Origin: Saccharothrix sp. ALI-22-I
Lineage (GTDB): Bacteria; Actinomycetota; Actinomycetes; Mycobacteriales; Pseudonocardiaceae
NCBI RefSeq assembly: GCF_001984175.1
Contig: NZ_MTQP01000067.1
Span: 825,949 to 889,948, forward strand
Reading direction: 5' to 3'
DNA: 64,000 nt
The translations under genes and the position numbers were made by a program. The notes below the pieces were generated by a model. That model made no database searches and was not told the DNA's origin. It was given only the letters and a program-made list of their open reading frames with translations. Shown piece after piece: positions 8,599 through 18,829 of this stretch. Each line of letters starts with the position of its first letter. Position 1 is the first letter of the stretch.

Positions 8599-9852
8599 GT
8601 GAGCGGGAGCATCAGCGCAGCCAACGTCGAAGAGACGTTGAAGGACTTCTGGGCCAGCCGGCCCAGGCGGCCTCACGACGGTCGCAAGATCGCCGGTGTC
8701 GCCGCCGGTATCGCACAGCGGTACCAGATCGACCCGGTGATCGTCCGGGTGGCGTTCGTGGCCATGGCGCTGTGCAACGGTGCCGGGCTGCTCATCTACC
8801 TGCTGGGCTGGCTGTTGCTCGCGCAGACCGATGACGAGGTGTCGGCCGCGGAGGCGTTGATCGGTCGTGGTCGCAGCTCGACGCCGACCGCGTTGACGGT
8901 GTTGCTCGGGCTGGCGGTGCTGCCCGCGACCGGTTTCTTCATCGACGGCGGCTTCACCATGGTCGGCGGGGTGCTGCTGTCGGTGGGTGCGGTCTACCTG
9001 CTGCACCGCCACCGCGGGCAGCTCAACCGGCCGGACGTGCCGGCCTTCGCCGCGGGGGAACCGGCGTCTACGACGGGGACGACGGTGGGGTCTACGGCGG
9101 GGACGATGCCGGTGTCGACGGATGAGCAGGCAACCGGGCAGGTGACGCCGCCTGCGTGGGACCCGCTGGGCGCGGCGCCGTTCGCGTGGGATCTGCCGGA
9201 GCCCGGGGCGGTGCCGGAGCCGGTGGTCGTGGCGCCGCGGCCGGTGCGCCGCAGGTCGCGGGTCGGGGTGGCGACGTTCGGGGTGGCCCTGCTGGTGCTG
9301 GCCTCGTCCCTGGTGGCGGCGGAGTACTCGGACTGGTTCGACGCCCGGCACATCCTCGGCCTGCTGGTCGCGGTGCTGGGCGGGGGGATGCTGCTCGGCG
9401 CGTTCCGCGGCGGTGGGCGGGGGCTGATCTGGCTGGTCGTGCCGTTGTCGGTGATCGGGGTGGGGCTGACATCGATCGACTTCGACAGTGTCGAGTCCGA
9501 CCGGATCGGCAGCAACTGGGCCCGGCCGACATCGGTGGACCAGGTCGATTCCCGGTACGCGGTGAAGCTCGGCGAGGTGGACCTGGACCTGACCGGGTTG
9601 CCGAACTCGGGGTCGGTGACCACGAAGGTCGAGGTCGGGCTCGGGAGCGCCCAGGTCAGGGTGCCGGCCGACGCGGATGTGACGGTGACGTGCGGGGCCG
9701 ACCTCGGCTCGGTGAGGTGCCTGGACAAGGTGTCCGAGGGTAAGGGCGCGCGCGAGCAGGTCACCGACGACGGTCCCGACGGGTCCGGTGGGCTGAAGAT
9801 CGAGCTGGATGTGCGGAGCGAAGTCGGAGAGGTGGAGGTGAGTCGTGGCTGA
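8599..9852 (+). CDS. PspC-domain membrane protein with C-terminal adhesin-like domain
   Basis: About 417-aa membrane protein. N-terminal PspC domain (RRPHDGRKIAGVAAGIAQRYQID, then a helix at VRVAFVAMALCNGAGLLIYLLGWLLL), more helices near the middle, and a C-terminal beta-rich region (VTTKVEVGLGSAQVRVPADADVTV) like the LiaF/DUF4097-type domains. GTG at 8599 gives MSGSISAANVEETLKDFW; an upstream ATG at 8563 with AGGGTGGG before it is the alternative. Divergent from the PspC sensor kinase, so it is probably target or partner of that system, comparable to LiaF with LiaRS. That link is inference. Confidence 0.85.
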   Translation: MSGSISAANVEETLKDFWASRPRRPHDGRKIAGVAAGIAQRYQIDPVIVRVAFVAMALCNGAGLLIYLLGWLLLAQTDDEVSAAEALIGRGRSSTPTALTVLLGLAVLPATGFFIDGGFTMVGGVLLSVGAVYLLHRHRGQLNRPDVPAFAAGEPASTTGTTVGSTAGTMPVSTDEQATGQVTPPAWDPLGAAPFAWDLPEPGAVPEPVVVAPRPVRRRSRVGVATFGVALLVLASSLVAAEYSDWFDARHILGLLVAVLGGGMLLGAFRGGGRGLIWLVVPLSVIGVGLTSIDFDSVESDRIGSNWARPTSVDQVDSRYAVKLGEVDLDLTGLPNSGSVTTKVEVGLGSAQVRVPADADVTVTCGADLGSVRCLDKVSEGKGAREQVTDDGPDGSGGLKIELDVRSEVGEVEVSRG

Positions 9853-10048
9853 CCAGGATTCGGTCGAGAAGCGGGGCGTTGACGTGGTGGGGCTGGTGTT
9901 CGGGGTCGCGGCTCTGGTCGCCGCCGCCTACATGCTCTCCGACGGGGCGTCGTGGCCGGACTTCCTCGACCTGAGGTGGGCGTTGGCCGGCGGGGCGATG
10001 GTGATCGGACTGGGGCTGCTGGCGGGGTCCGCGCGGCGGCGCCGTTAG
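9845..10048 (+). CDS. small two-helix membrane protein
   Basis: 67-aa protein with two hydrophobic segments (VDVVGLVFGVAALVAAAYML and WALAGGAMVIGLGLLAG) and a basic end SARRRR. Its GTG overlaps the end of the PspC gene by 8 bp, so it is translationally coupled and probably belongs to the same envelope-stress unit. No named family recognised. A strong terminator follows. Confidence 0.75.
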   Translation: MADQDSVEKRGVDVVGLVFGVAALVAAAYMLSDGASWPDFLDLRWALAGGAMVIGLGLLAGSARRRR

Positions 10049-10093
10049 ACGGGGGGAGGTTGGTTGGGGGGAACGTTCGGGGGAACGGAAAGC

Positions 10094-10123
10094 GAAAGGC
10101 CCGTCCTGGAGGACGGGCCTTTC
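10094..10123. terminator. bidirectional intrinsic terminator
   Basis: Perfect 13-bp stem (GAAAGGCCCGTCC) with a TGGA loop between the convergent small membrane protein gene and guaA; the stem ends in TTTC on one strand and mirrors on the other, serving both genes. Confidence 0.9.
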
Positions 10124-10142
10124 GTGTGTTCCGGGGGATTTG

Positions 10143-11702
<1,560 letters not shown>

Positions 11703-11744
11703 TGGGGAAAAACCTCTCGTCTGGCGGATCCGCGCAGGTGAAGG

Positions 11745-12464
11745 ATGTCATGCGTGGATGAGGAAGTGCTCACCGGAGGCGGGCTCAACGAGGTCGTGCG
11801 GGTCGGGTCGACCGTGCGCCGGCCGACCGGGCCCTGGACCCCGAACGTACACCGCCTGCTGGAACACCTTGCGCCGCTTGGCATTGCGCCGGTTGCGCAC
11901 GGAGTGGACGGCCGCGGGCGCGAGGTGTTGTCGTACCTGGAAGGTGAAGTCGGCCACCCGCCGCTGGCGGACGAACTGCGCACCGACGAGGTGCTGGTGG
12001 CGGTGGCGCGGATGGCCCGTCGGCTGCACGACGCGTCGGCGGCACTGGCGTCCGTGGTCGACGACTGGCAGTTCCCGGCGCTGTCACCCGTCGAGGTGAT
12101 CTGCCACAACGATCTCGCGCCGTACAACATGGTGTTCCGGGACGGGCTGCCGGTGGGCGTGTTCGACTTCGACGGCGCGCGGCCCGGGCCCCGATGGTGG
12201 GATATCGCATACACGATCTACTGCCTGGTGCCGCTGTCCCCGGAGTTCGGCACGCCGGCGGACCAGTGGCGGCGTGCGAAGTTGTTCTGCGCTGCCTACG
12301 GCATGCCGGTGGACGGTATGGGCCGCCGGGTGCTGGCCCGGTTGGACGACATGGTGTCGATGATCCGCGAGCGCCCGGAGTTCTGGCGGCAGCGGGAGGG
12401 GGGCCACGACACCTATTACCTGGGCCATGCGGATTACGTCCGGGCGCACTTCCAAGATCGATAG
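11745..12464 (+). CDS. aminoglycoside phosphotransferase-family protein
   Basis: 239-aa protein of the APH/choline kinase-like fold. The Brenner motif is HNDLAPYNMVF near residue 123 and the metal-binding motif is VFDFDGARPGPRWWDIAY. The N-terminal half (RRPTGPWTPNVHRLLEHL) carries the reduced nucleotide-binding lobe. Substrate cannot be told: such short phosphotransferases act on sugars, aminoglycosides or small alcohols. The ATG at 11745 sits directly after AAGG; a GTG at 11754 has better spacing to the same site. Divergent from guaA with 42 bp between starts. Confidence 0.85.
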   Translation: MSCVDEEVLTGGGLNEVVRVGSTVRRPTGPWTPNVHRLLEHLAPLGIAPVAHGVDGRGREVLSYLEGEVGHPPLADELRTDEVLVAVARMARRLHDASAALASVVDDWQFPALSPVEVICHNDLAPYNMVFRDGLPVGVFDFDGARPGPRWWDIAYTIYCLVPLSPEFGTPADQWRRAKLFCAAYGMPVDGMGRRVLARLDDMVSMIRERPEFWRQREGGHDTYYLGHADYVRAHFQDR

Positions 12465-12470
12465 GTCGAA

Positions 12471-12540
12471 CCACGCGAGGTCGCGTCGATCGACTTCCAG
12501 GCGACCTCGCCCGCCGTCTGCGGAGCAGCGGCAATGTCAC
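12471..12540 (+). repeat. dispersed ~70-nt repeat, copy A
   Basis: Contains CGACTTCCAGGCGACC, CGCCGTCTGCGGAGCAGCGG and a CAAT end, shared with 18725-18829, 38836-38972 (reverse orientation) and 40420-40482. This copy is uninterrupted and lies between the phosphotransferase stop and the aldehyde dehydrogenase start. It also holds an internal dyad GAGGTCG...CGACCTC. No coding role seen. Confidence 0.85.
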
Positions 12541-12560
12541 AGGGCATACGGTGTGGGGTT

Positions 12561-14006
12561 ATGGACGCGTTCACGCCGCAGCCACGGCCTTGTTGGATTG
12601 CCGGACACGCCGAGCAGGGCGTGCAGGCCATCACAGTCCACCATCCGTTCGACGGCACCGAGGTGGCCTCGGTCGCGGTGCCGGGGCCGGAGCAGGTGGA
12701 ACGGGCTGTCGCTGCGGCGGCGGCGGTTGCCAAGGAGTTTCGGCGCACGCCGGCGCATGTGCGGGCGACTGCGCTGATGCACGTGTCACAGGCGTTGGCC
12801 GAGCGGGCCGAGGAAATCGCGGAGACCATCACGGCTGAGAACGGCAAGCCGTTGAAGTGGGCCGCCATCGAGGTGCAGCGGGCGGTGAACACGTTTCGGT
12901 TTGCGGCCGAGGAGGCTCGGCGGTTCACCGGTGACCTGCAACGGCTGGACACCGATGCCAACGGTGAGGGTCGGTTGGCGGTGGTGCGGCGGGTGCCGCG
13001 TGGGCCGGTGTTGGCGGTGGCGCCGTTCAACTTCCCGTTGAACCTGGTCGCGCACAAGGTCGCGCCGGCTTTGGCGGTAGGTGCGCCGGTGATCGTGAAG
13101 CCCGCGTCGGCCACGCCGTTGTCGGCGTTGTTGTTGGGTGAGCTGTTGGCGGAGACGGACCTGCCGGAGGGTGCGTTCTCCGTGCTGCCGGTGCGCGGTT
13201 CGGACATGAAGTCACTGGTGACCGATGAGCGGTTGCCGGTCATCTCGTTCACCGGGTCGACGACGGTCGGCTGGTCGTTGGCGGATTCGGCACCGCGCAA
13301 GCACGTGCTGATGGAGTTGGGGTCGAACTCGGCGGCGATCGTGTGCGCGGACTGGCCGGACTTGGATTTCGCCGCCTCTCGGATCGCGACGTTCGGCAAC
13401 TACCAGGGCGGTCAGTCGTGCATCGCGGTGCAGCGGGTGCTGGTGCACCGGGACGTGGCCGAGGCGTTCGTGCCGAAGTTGGTGGACGCGGTGCGGGCGT
13501 TGAAGACCGGTGACCCGCACGACCCCGAGGTCGAGGTCGGGCCGCTGATCGACGAGGACAACGCGCGACGGGTGGAGGAGTGGGTGGCTGAGGCGGTTGC
13601 TGCCGGCGCTGTTCTGCACGTGGGTGGCGGGCGCGTCGGGACGTCGGTGGAGCCGACCGTGGTGCAGGACGTGCCGGTGAAGGCGCGGTTGTGGCACCAG
13701 GAGGTGTTCGGGCCGGTGTTGGCGGTGTCCGTGGTGGATTCGGTGGCCGATGCGTTCGAGCAGGCCAACGCGACGGAGTACGGCTTGCAGGCCGGTGTGT
13801 TCACGCGGGACGTGACGGTGGCGTTCGAGGCGGCGGCGGAGCTTGAGGTCGGCGGTGTGATCATCGGCGACGTGCCGTCCTACCGGGCCGACCAGATGCC
13901 GTACGGCGGCGTGAAGGGGTCGGGTACCGGACGCGAGGGCGTGCGGTCCGCGATGGAGGACTTCACCGAAGAACGCACCATGGTTCTCACCGGCATTAGT
14001 CTTTGA
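12561..14006 (+). CDS. aldehyde dehydrogenase, NAD(P)-dependent
   Basis: About 481-aa ALDH-superfamily enzyme oxidising an aldehyde to its acid. Rossmann region with APFNFPLNLVAHKVAPALA, FTGSTTVG, the Glu motif MELGSN and catalytic Cys in GGQSC; C-terminal EVFGPV and GGVKGSGTGREG. It most resembles the lactaldehyde/succinate-semialdehyde type of ALDH; exact substrate unknown. ATG 12561 chosen because similarity begins there; an upstream ATG (12534) lies within the dispersed repeat. The stop overlaps the convergent TetR remnant by 11 bp. Confidence 0.9.
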   Translation: MDAFTPQPRPCWIAGHAEQGVQAITVHHPFDGTEVASVAVPGPEQVERAVAAAAAVAKEFRRTPAHVRATALMHVSQALAERAEEIAETITAENGKPLKWAAIEVQRAVNTFRFAAEEARRFTGDLQRLDTDANGEGRLAVVRRVPRGPVLAVAPFNFPLNLVAHKVAPALAVGAPVIVKPASATPLSALLLGELLAETDLPEGAFSVLPVRGSDMKSLVTDERLPVISFTGSTTVGWSLADSAPRKHVLMELGSNSAAIVCADWPDLDFAASRIATFGNYQGGQSCIAVQRVLVHRDVAEAFVPKLVDAVRALKTGDPHDPEVEVGPLIDEDNARRVEEWVAEAVAAGAVLHVGGGRVGTSVEPTVVQDVPVKARLWHQEVFGPVLAVSVVDSVADAFEQANATEYGLQAGVFTRDVTVAFEAAAELEVGGVIIGDVPSYRADQMPYGGVKGSGTGREGVRSAMEDFTEERTMVLTGISL

Positions 14007-14319
14007 GAGCCCCCTCGGCGAGCATCATCAGGCCGTTGACCAGGTCTTCGGTGCCGGAGCCGGTGGCCAGGGCGCGGAGTTTGAGGCCCATGACCATGCC
14101 GACCACGGCACTGGCGACCTGGTCGGCGTCCTTCACCCCGATGGACGTCAGCACGGTGGCGGCGAGCTTGTCGTAGGCGGCGAAGCACTCGGCGGCGGCG
14201 GCGGCGCGGAGTTCCGGGTCGCGGCCGGCGTGCAGGTAGAGCTCGTAGGGTGCGATCCGCTCGCTGTCGGTCCGGGTGGCCTCGGCGACCTGGCCGACGA
14301 TCTCGACCACCTGAGTCAA
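13996..14319 (-). pseudogene. TetR-family regulator remnant (C-terminal half only)
   Basis: Codes the ligand-binding half of a TetR-type regulator (TRTDSERIAPYELYLHAGRDPEL, then AAYDKLAATVLTSIG, ending MMLAEGALKD). The open frame goes on to 14598, but beyond about 14319 it is antisense to P450 sequence, and no N-terminal helix-turn-helix is present. The gene therefore seems to have lost its DNA-binding domain and promoter in a deletion that also clipped the divergent P450 gene. A working truncated protein is unlikely. Confidence 0.75.
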
Positions 14320-14675
14320 GTGCGGGTGCCGTTCATCGGTGACGTCGTCGGTATCGACCGGCGCACGCCGGTGCAGGACTCGATGCGACTGGGACGGGGG
14401 CTCGAGCCGATCTCCACCCGGCGGTTCCTGGACCGGGAGACCGTCTTCGTGGGCGGCGCGGAACTGGCCGCCGACCTGGCCGACGAGTCGCGGTTCGCCA
14501 AGCACCTCGCGCTGCGTGCATCGGGCGGCAGTTCGCGGTGCACGAAGCCACGTTGGCGCTGGGCACGCTGCTGCGCCGCTACGACCTGGTCGGCTCACCG
14601 GACTACGAGCTGCGGGTCGCGGAAATGCTGACCCTGAAACCGGAAGGGTTCACGCTCACGCCCCGCCGACGGTGA
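14320..14675 (+). pseudogene. cytochrome P450 remnant (N-terminus fused to heme loop)
   Basis: Two pieces of a CYP102-like P450. Frame 1, about 14320-14512: RVPFIGDVVGIDRRTP, PVQDSMRLGRGLEPIS, FLDRETVFVGGAELAADLAD, as near the start of this family. Then, in another frame from the heme cysteine at 14517: ACIGRQFAVHEATLALGT through to GFTLTPRRR and stop at 14673. The central ~340 residues (I-helix, ExxR) are missing, as is the first ~10. So this gene has both a 5' loss and an internal deletion with frame change. Its end overlaps the convergent monooxygenase gene by 20 bp. Confidence 0.8.
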
Positions 14676-15948
14676 AGCCCTTGGCCCGGCGCAGGGCTTG
14701 GTCCAGGTCGGCCGGGGCGACGGCGGCGGTGTGGCCGTCGGGGCGGATCAGGGTGTCGCCCTCGACGGTGAAGTCCGGGCCGTAGCGGTGGCTTCGCGGG
14801 CGGAGTTCGCCGTCGCCGTTGGTGGTCAGCGGTGAGTCGCGGTAGGGGAAGGGCTCGAACATCCGGCCCGAGTCGATCCGGTCGGTCAGGCCGTTCTCCA
14901 GGACGTGACGGCGGTGGGCGCGTTCGGCTTCGGTCCGCGGCACCAGGAAGCGCATGGTCTCGCCGGTGACGCGCAGGTTCTCGTCGGCGGCCGCGGCACG
15001 TTCCTGGTGGTAGGACTCCAGCAGGTACGGGCCGGCGTCACCGGCGCGGTCGAGGGCGATCTTCCACGCCGCGTTGTCCGCGTCGCAGATGCCGGAGTTC
15101 AGGCCGCGCGCGCCGAACGGGCTCATCACGTGCGCGGCGTCGCCCGCCAGCAGCACGTTGCCCGAGCGGAAGCGGAACGCCCGGCGCTGGTGGAAGCGGT
15201 ACGTGGACTGCCACAGCACTTCGTACGGACGGTCGCCGGTGATGGCGCGGATGTGGTCCGCGGTCAGCTCGAACCCCTCCGGCACCTGCCAGTCGATGCG
15301 GTGCACACCATCGGGTTGTGGGTGCACGAGAACCTGTCGGCCGGGGTTCCACGGCGGGTCGAAGTAGAAGCGGCGTTCCGGCTCGGGGTGGCCGAGGTCC
15401 ACCCGGATGTCGGCGATGACGAACCGGTCGGCGAACGAGTGGCCGTCGAACGGGATGCCGAGCAGGTCGCGGACCGTGGAGCGGGCGCCGTCGGCGGCCA
15501 CGCAGTGCGTGCCCTCGTACGTCCGGTCCGGTGTGCGCACTGTGACGTGGTCGGTTTGTCGTACGCCAACGACTTCCTGGCCGTAGCGGAGGTCGATCAG
15601 CGGTTCCTGGCAGGCTTTCGCGTGCAGGATCTGCTCGACGACGGTCTGCGGGGTGTTGACGAACGGCGGGAAGCCCTCGGCCTGCGGCAGCTCGATGGTG
15701 AGCACTTCGCGGTCGCGGTAGTAGGTCCGGCCGCGGTACCAGGTGACGCCCGCGTCGACCACGGCCTGGCCGACGCCGACGCGTTCCAGGATGTTCAGCA
15801 CGTCCCGGTGCACGCAGATCGACCGGCTGCCGACGGCTTGGCGGCGTTCGGCGGCCTCCAGCACGATCGTCGGCACGCCCGCACGGGCCAGCAGGAGCGC
15901 GGCGGTGAGACCGACCGGGCCCGCGCCGACCACCAGCACCGGAGTCAT
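14656..15948 (-). CDS. FAD-dependent aromatic hydroxylase (PheA/TfdB type)
   Basis: 430-aa flavoprotein monooxygenase. Dinucleotide motif GAGPVGLTAALLLARAG at 7-23, DGARS motif near 155, and the FAD ribityl motif GDAAHVMSPFGARGLN near 270. Members hydroxylate phenolic rings or polyketides using NAD(P)H and O2. It lacks the C-terminal thioredoxin-like domain of the ~530-aa phenol hydroxylases and MhpA, so it is a short type. It lies 13 bp after the MBL-protein gene (15962) on the same strand, so the two probably form an operon. Substrate not predictable. Confidence 0.88.
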   Translation of the reverse strand: MTPVLVVGAGPVGLTAALLLARAGVPTIVLEAAERRQAVGSRSICVHRDVLNILERVGVGQAVVDAGVTWYRGRTYYRDREVLTIELPQAEGFPPFVNTPQTVVEQILHAKACQEPLIDLRYGQEVVGVRQTDHVTVRTPDRTYEGTHCVAADGARSTVRDLLGIPFDGHSFADRFVIADIRVDLGHPEPERRFYFDPPWNPGRQVLVHPQPDGVHRIDWQVPEGFELTADHIRAITGDRPYEVLWQSTYRFHQRRAFRFRSGNVLLAGDAAHVMSPFGARGLNSGICDADNAAWKIALDRAGDAGPYLLESYHQERAAAADENLRVTGETMRFLVPRTEAERAHRRHVLENGLTDRIDSGRMFEPFPYRDSPLTTNGDGELRPRSHRYGPDFTVEGDTLIRPDGHTAAVAPADLDQALRRAKGFTVGGA

Positions 15949-15961
15949 CGCACGCCCCGGA

Positions 15962-16933
15962 TCATTGCAACGCCCCCCACACCTCGCGGTCCCGTTCGGC
16001 GGTCCAGATCCGGGGCCAGTCCACGCCGTCGCACTCGTCCCAGTACCGCTGCACGTCGAACGGCAGGCAGTGCTCGAAGATCGGCCAACGGCCGTAGCGC
16101 GGTGCGAGGGCGGCGTGGGCGGCCTCGAACGCGTCCTTCACCGTGCCGCCGCTGAGGTGCACCGTCCCGACCGTGCGGCGGAGTTCGTTGAGGAAGTGCC
16201 GGGACTGGGCGATGGCCGCGTCCACCTCGGTCCGGTCACGGGCCGGTGCGCCGCGACCGCCGACGAGCTGTTCGGCACCTAACGCGGCGACGCGGTCGAG
16301 GGTCGACGTCGCCCACTCGTTGTGGAACGCGTCGCCGGTGTAGAGCGCGGCCTGCGATTCGACCAGGTCACCCGCGAACAGGATGCGCTGGTGCGGCAGC
16401 CACGCCACGATGTCGCCCGCCGTGTGGCCACGCCCGCAGAACCGCAGCTCGACGTCACCCCGGTCACCACCGAGCGGGATGGTGAGCCGGTCGGAGAACG
16501 TCAGGGTCGGCCAGGTCAGGCCGGGAATGCCCTCGGGCTCCTCGAACAGCCGGGGCATCCGGCCGTACTCGCTGAGCCAGTCCGCCCGCCCGCGTTCGGC
16601 GATCAGGGTCTTGGTGTTCTCGTGGGCGATGATCTCGGCGGCGTCGAACGCGCTCGCACCCAGCGTCCGGACCGCGTGGTAGTGGCTCAGGACCAGGTAG
16701 CGGACGGGTTTGTCGGTGTGCCGGCGGAGCAGGTCGAGCCAGCGCCGGGCGGCCTTCGGCGTGGCGCGGGCCTCGACGCAGACCAGGAAGTCCTCGCCCT
16801 CGATCGCGCCGACGTTCGGGTCGCCGTCGGCGGTCAGGGTGTAGACACCGTCGGCCAACTCGACGAACTTCTCGTCCTTGGGCGCGAGGTCGGCGCTGGA
16901 CGCGAACGGCTTCGTTGCCACACAACCCACCAT
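15962..16933 (-). CDS. MBL-fold metallohydrolase with altered metal motif
   Basis: 323-aa metallo-beta-lactamase-fold protein. The canonical HxHxDH motif reads SHYHAVRTLG, keeping the first two His but with Val-Arg where Asp-His is usual; downstream GRGHTAGDIVAWLPHQRILFAGDLVES keeps the second His and Asp ligands. It may bind one metal or act on an unusual substrate such as a thioester or a quinone-linked compound. Codons upstream of an alternative GTG at 16921 (MATKPFASSADL) may be untranslated. Next to the FAD hydroxylase, likely the same pathway. Confidence 0.85.
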   Translation of the reverse strand: MVGCVATKPFASSADLAPKDEKFVELADGVYTLTADGDPNVGAIEGEDFLVCVEARATPKAARRWLDLLRRHTDKPVRYLVLSHYHAVRTLGASAFDAAEIIAHENTKTLIAERGRADWLSEYGRMPRLFEEPEGIPGLTWPTLTFSDRLTIPLGGDRGDVELRFCGRGHTAGDIVAWLPHQRILFAGDLVESQAALYTGDAFHNEWATSTLDRVAALGAEQLVGGRGAPARDRTEVDAAIAQSRHFLNELRRTVGTVHLSGGTVKDAFEAAHAALAPRYGRWPIFEHCLPFDVQRYWDECDGVDWPRIWTAERDREVWGALQ

Positions 16934-16954
16934 AGGGCCATTGGCACCGCGCGG

Positions 16955-18673
16955 TCAGGACGGCTTGACCTCCACGATCGGCAGCCTGAGAGCGCCGGGC
17001 GCGGCGGCCGGGACGGCGGGGTTCTTCGGCATCACCGGAGCGATCCGCCGATACCCGGACGCCTGGTCCGGGCGCTGGTCCGGCTCCCCCTTGTTCGGCC
17101 ACACCGAGAACGCCCGCTCGGCCTGCGCGGTGATGGTGAGCGAAGGGTTCACGCCCAGGTTCGCCGAGATCGCCGCGCCGTCCACCACGGACAGGCCCGG
17201 GTAGCTGTAGACCCGGTGGTACGGGTCGATCACGCCGCTGTCCGGGTCCGCGCCGATCGGGCAGCCGCCGATGAAGTGCGCGGTCAGGGGGATGTTGAAC
17301 AGCTCGCCCCAGGTGCCGCCCGCCATGCCGTCGATGTGCTTGGCCGCCAGCACGTTCGCCCGGTGCCCGGCCGGGATGAACGTCGGGTTCGGTTGACCGT
17401 GCCCCTGCTTCGAGCTGAGCTTGCGCCCGAACAGGCCCTTGCGGGTGAACGTGGTGATGGAGTTGTCCAGGCTCTGCATCACCAGCAGGATCACCGTCCG
17501 CTCGCTCCACCGGTGCACCGACAGCAGCCGCGCCAACCGGACCGGGTGCCGCACCCCCTGGGACAGGAACTGGAGGATGCGCGGCGTCGACTTCGCGCCG
17601 TCGGTGGCCAGCGTCTGCAACAGCCCCATGACGTTGCTGCCCTTGCCGTAGCGGACCGGCTCGATGTGGGTCTGCTCGTCCGGGTGGATGGACGACGTGA
17701 TCGCCACGCCCTGGCTGAAGTTGCGCTCCTCGTCCACCGTGAACCGACCGGCGCCGATGATCGACTCGGAGTTCGTCCTGGTCAGCTCGCCGAGCTTGGG
17801 CGAGAGCCGCGGCAGCACGCCGTCGGCCTTCATCCGGTGCAGCAACTGCTGGGTGCCCCACGTGCCCGCGGCCAGCACGACCTGGCCCGCGGTGATCGTG
17901 CGGCGGCTCTTGCGGAGCTTGCCGCCGGTCCGCCGCGTGCCGACCGCCCACGTGCCGTCCGGCGCCTGCCGCAGGTCGGTCACGGTGGTCAGCGGCAGCA
18001 CCTGCGCGCCGTTCCGCTCGGCCAGGTAGAGGTAGTTCTTGACCAGCGTGTTCTTCGCGCCGACCCGGCAACCGGACATGCACGCGCCGCACTCCGTGCA
18101 GCCGGTCCGGCTCGGCCCCGCACCACCGAAGTACGGGTCCTCGGCGGGCTTGCCGGGCTCGCCGAAGAACACACCGACCGGCGTCGGGTGGAAGCTGTCG
18201 GCGACGCCCATCTCCTCGGCGACCTGCCGCATCACCACGTCCGACGGCGTCGTGCTCGGGTTCTGCACCACGCCCAGCATCCGACTCGCCTGGTCGTAGA
18301 ACGGCGCCAGCTCGGCTTCCCAGTCGGTGATGTGCGCCCACTGCCGGTCCGAATAGAACGGCTTGAGCGGCCGGTACAGGGTGTTGGCGTACACCAGCGA
18401 CCCGCCGCCGACCCCGGAACCGGCCAGGATCATCACGCTGCGCAGGGCGTGGATGCGCTGGATGCCGTAGCAGCCCAGCGCGGGCGCCCACAGGTAGCGG
18501 CGCAGGTCCCAGGACGTCTTGGCGAACTCGTCGTCGGCGAACCGGCGGCCGGCCTCGATGACGGCCACCCGGTAGCCCTTCTCGGTGAGTCGGAGCGCGG
18601 CGACGCTGCCACCGAAACCCGAACCCACGACCACGACGTCGTAATCGGTTTTGTTACCGGCGAGTTCAGCCAT
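16955..18673 (-). CDS. choD: GMC-like FAD oxidase, ChoD family
   Basis: 572-aa flavoprotein like ChoD (Rv3409c) of M. tuberculosis, which lies next to guaB3 in the same order; there annotated cholesterol oxidase, though real activity is debated. FAD motif VVVVGSGFGGSVAALRLTE at 13-31; substrate-side GSGVGGGSLVYANTLY; a cysteine cluster CTECGACMSGCRVG near 190 resembling an Fe-S ligand set; C-terminal HFIGGCPIGADPDSGVID and VVDGAAISANLGVNPSLTI. ATG start. The gene is separated from guaB3 by a hairpin-forming repeat. Confidence 0.9.
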   Translation of the reverse strand: MAELAGNKTDYDVVVVGSGFGGSVAALRLTEKGYRVAVIEAGRRFADDEFAKTSWDLRRYLWAPALGCYGIQRIHALRSVMILAGSGVGGGSLVYANTLYRPLKPFYSDRQWAHITDWEAELAPFYDQASRMLGVVQNPSTTPSDVVMRQVAEEMGVADSFHPTPVGVFFGEPGKPAEDPYFGGAGPSRTGCTECGACMSGCRVGAKNTLVKNYLYLAERNGAQVLPLTTVTDLRQAPDGTWAVGTRRTGGKLRKSRRTITAGQVVLAAGTWGTQQLLHRMKADGVLPRLSPKLGELTRTNSESIIGAGRFTVDEERNFSQGVAITSSIHPDEQTHIEPVRYGKGSNVMGLLQTLATDGAKSTPRILQFLSQGVRHPVRLARLLSVHRWSERTVILLVMQSLDNSITTFTRKGLFGRKLSSKQGHGQPNPTFIPAGHRANVLAAKHIDGMAGGTWGELFNIPLTAHFIGGCPIGADPDSGVIDPYHRVYSYPGLSVVDGAAISANLGVNPSLTITAQAERAFSVWPNKGEPDQRPDQASGYRRIAPVMPKNPAVPAAAPGALRLPIVEVKPS

Positions 18674-18724
18674 GGTTGCGAGGTTAGGCGTTACCTCAAG
18701 TAACAGCTACTCCCAATCGGTTCA

Positions 18725-18829
18725 GTGTTGGATTGCGCCGCCTCCGGCGTCGCGGGCTCGGTCGCCTGGAAGTCGACCTCGCTGCCCAGTCAACCGAGCC
18801 CGCCGTCTGCGGAGCAGCGGCAATCCAAC
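18725..18829 (-). repeat. dispersed repeat, copy B: closed inverted repeat
   Basis: Left arm 18727-18761 and right arm 18794-18829 are near-perfect inverted copies (outer ends GTTGGATTG / CAATCCAAC, with a few mismatches in the middle) around a 32-nt loop. The right arm ends exactly at the guaB3 stop codon. It can form a stem of about 35 bp and may end guaB3 transcription before choD. Both arms belong to the family at 12471, 38836 and 40420. Confidence 0.88.

Noticed and set aside
12434..13399. Minus-strand frame with AAPQTAGEVAWKS
   Set aside because: This peptide is just the repeat copy A read backwards, recurring in shadow at the other copies; the rest is antisense to the aldehyde dehydrogenase.
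16322..18703. 793-codon plus-strand frame over the MBL and choD genes
   Set aside because: Complement of two well-supported minus-strand genes; no family similarity.
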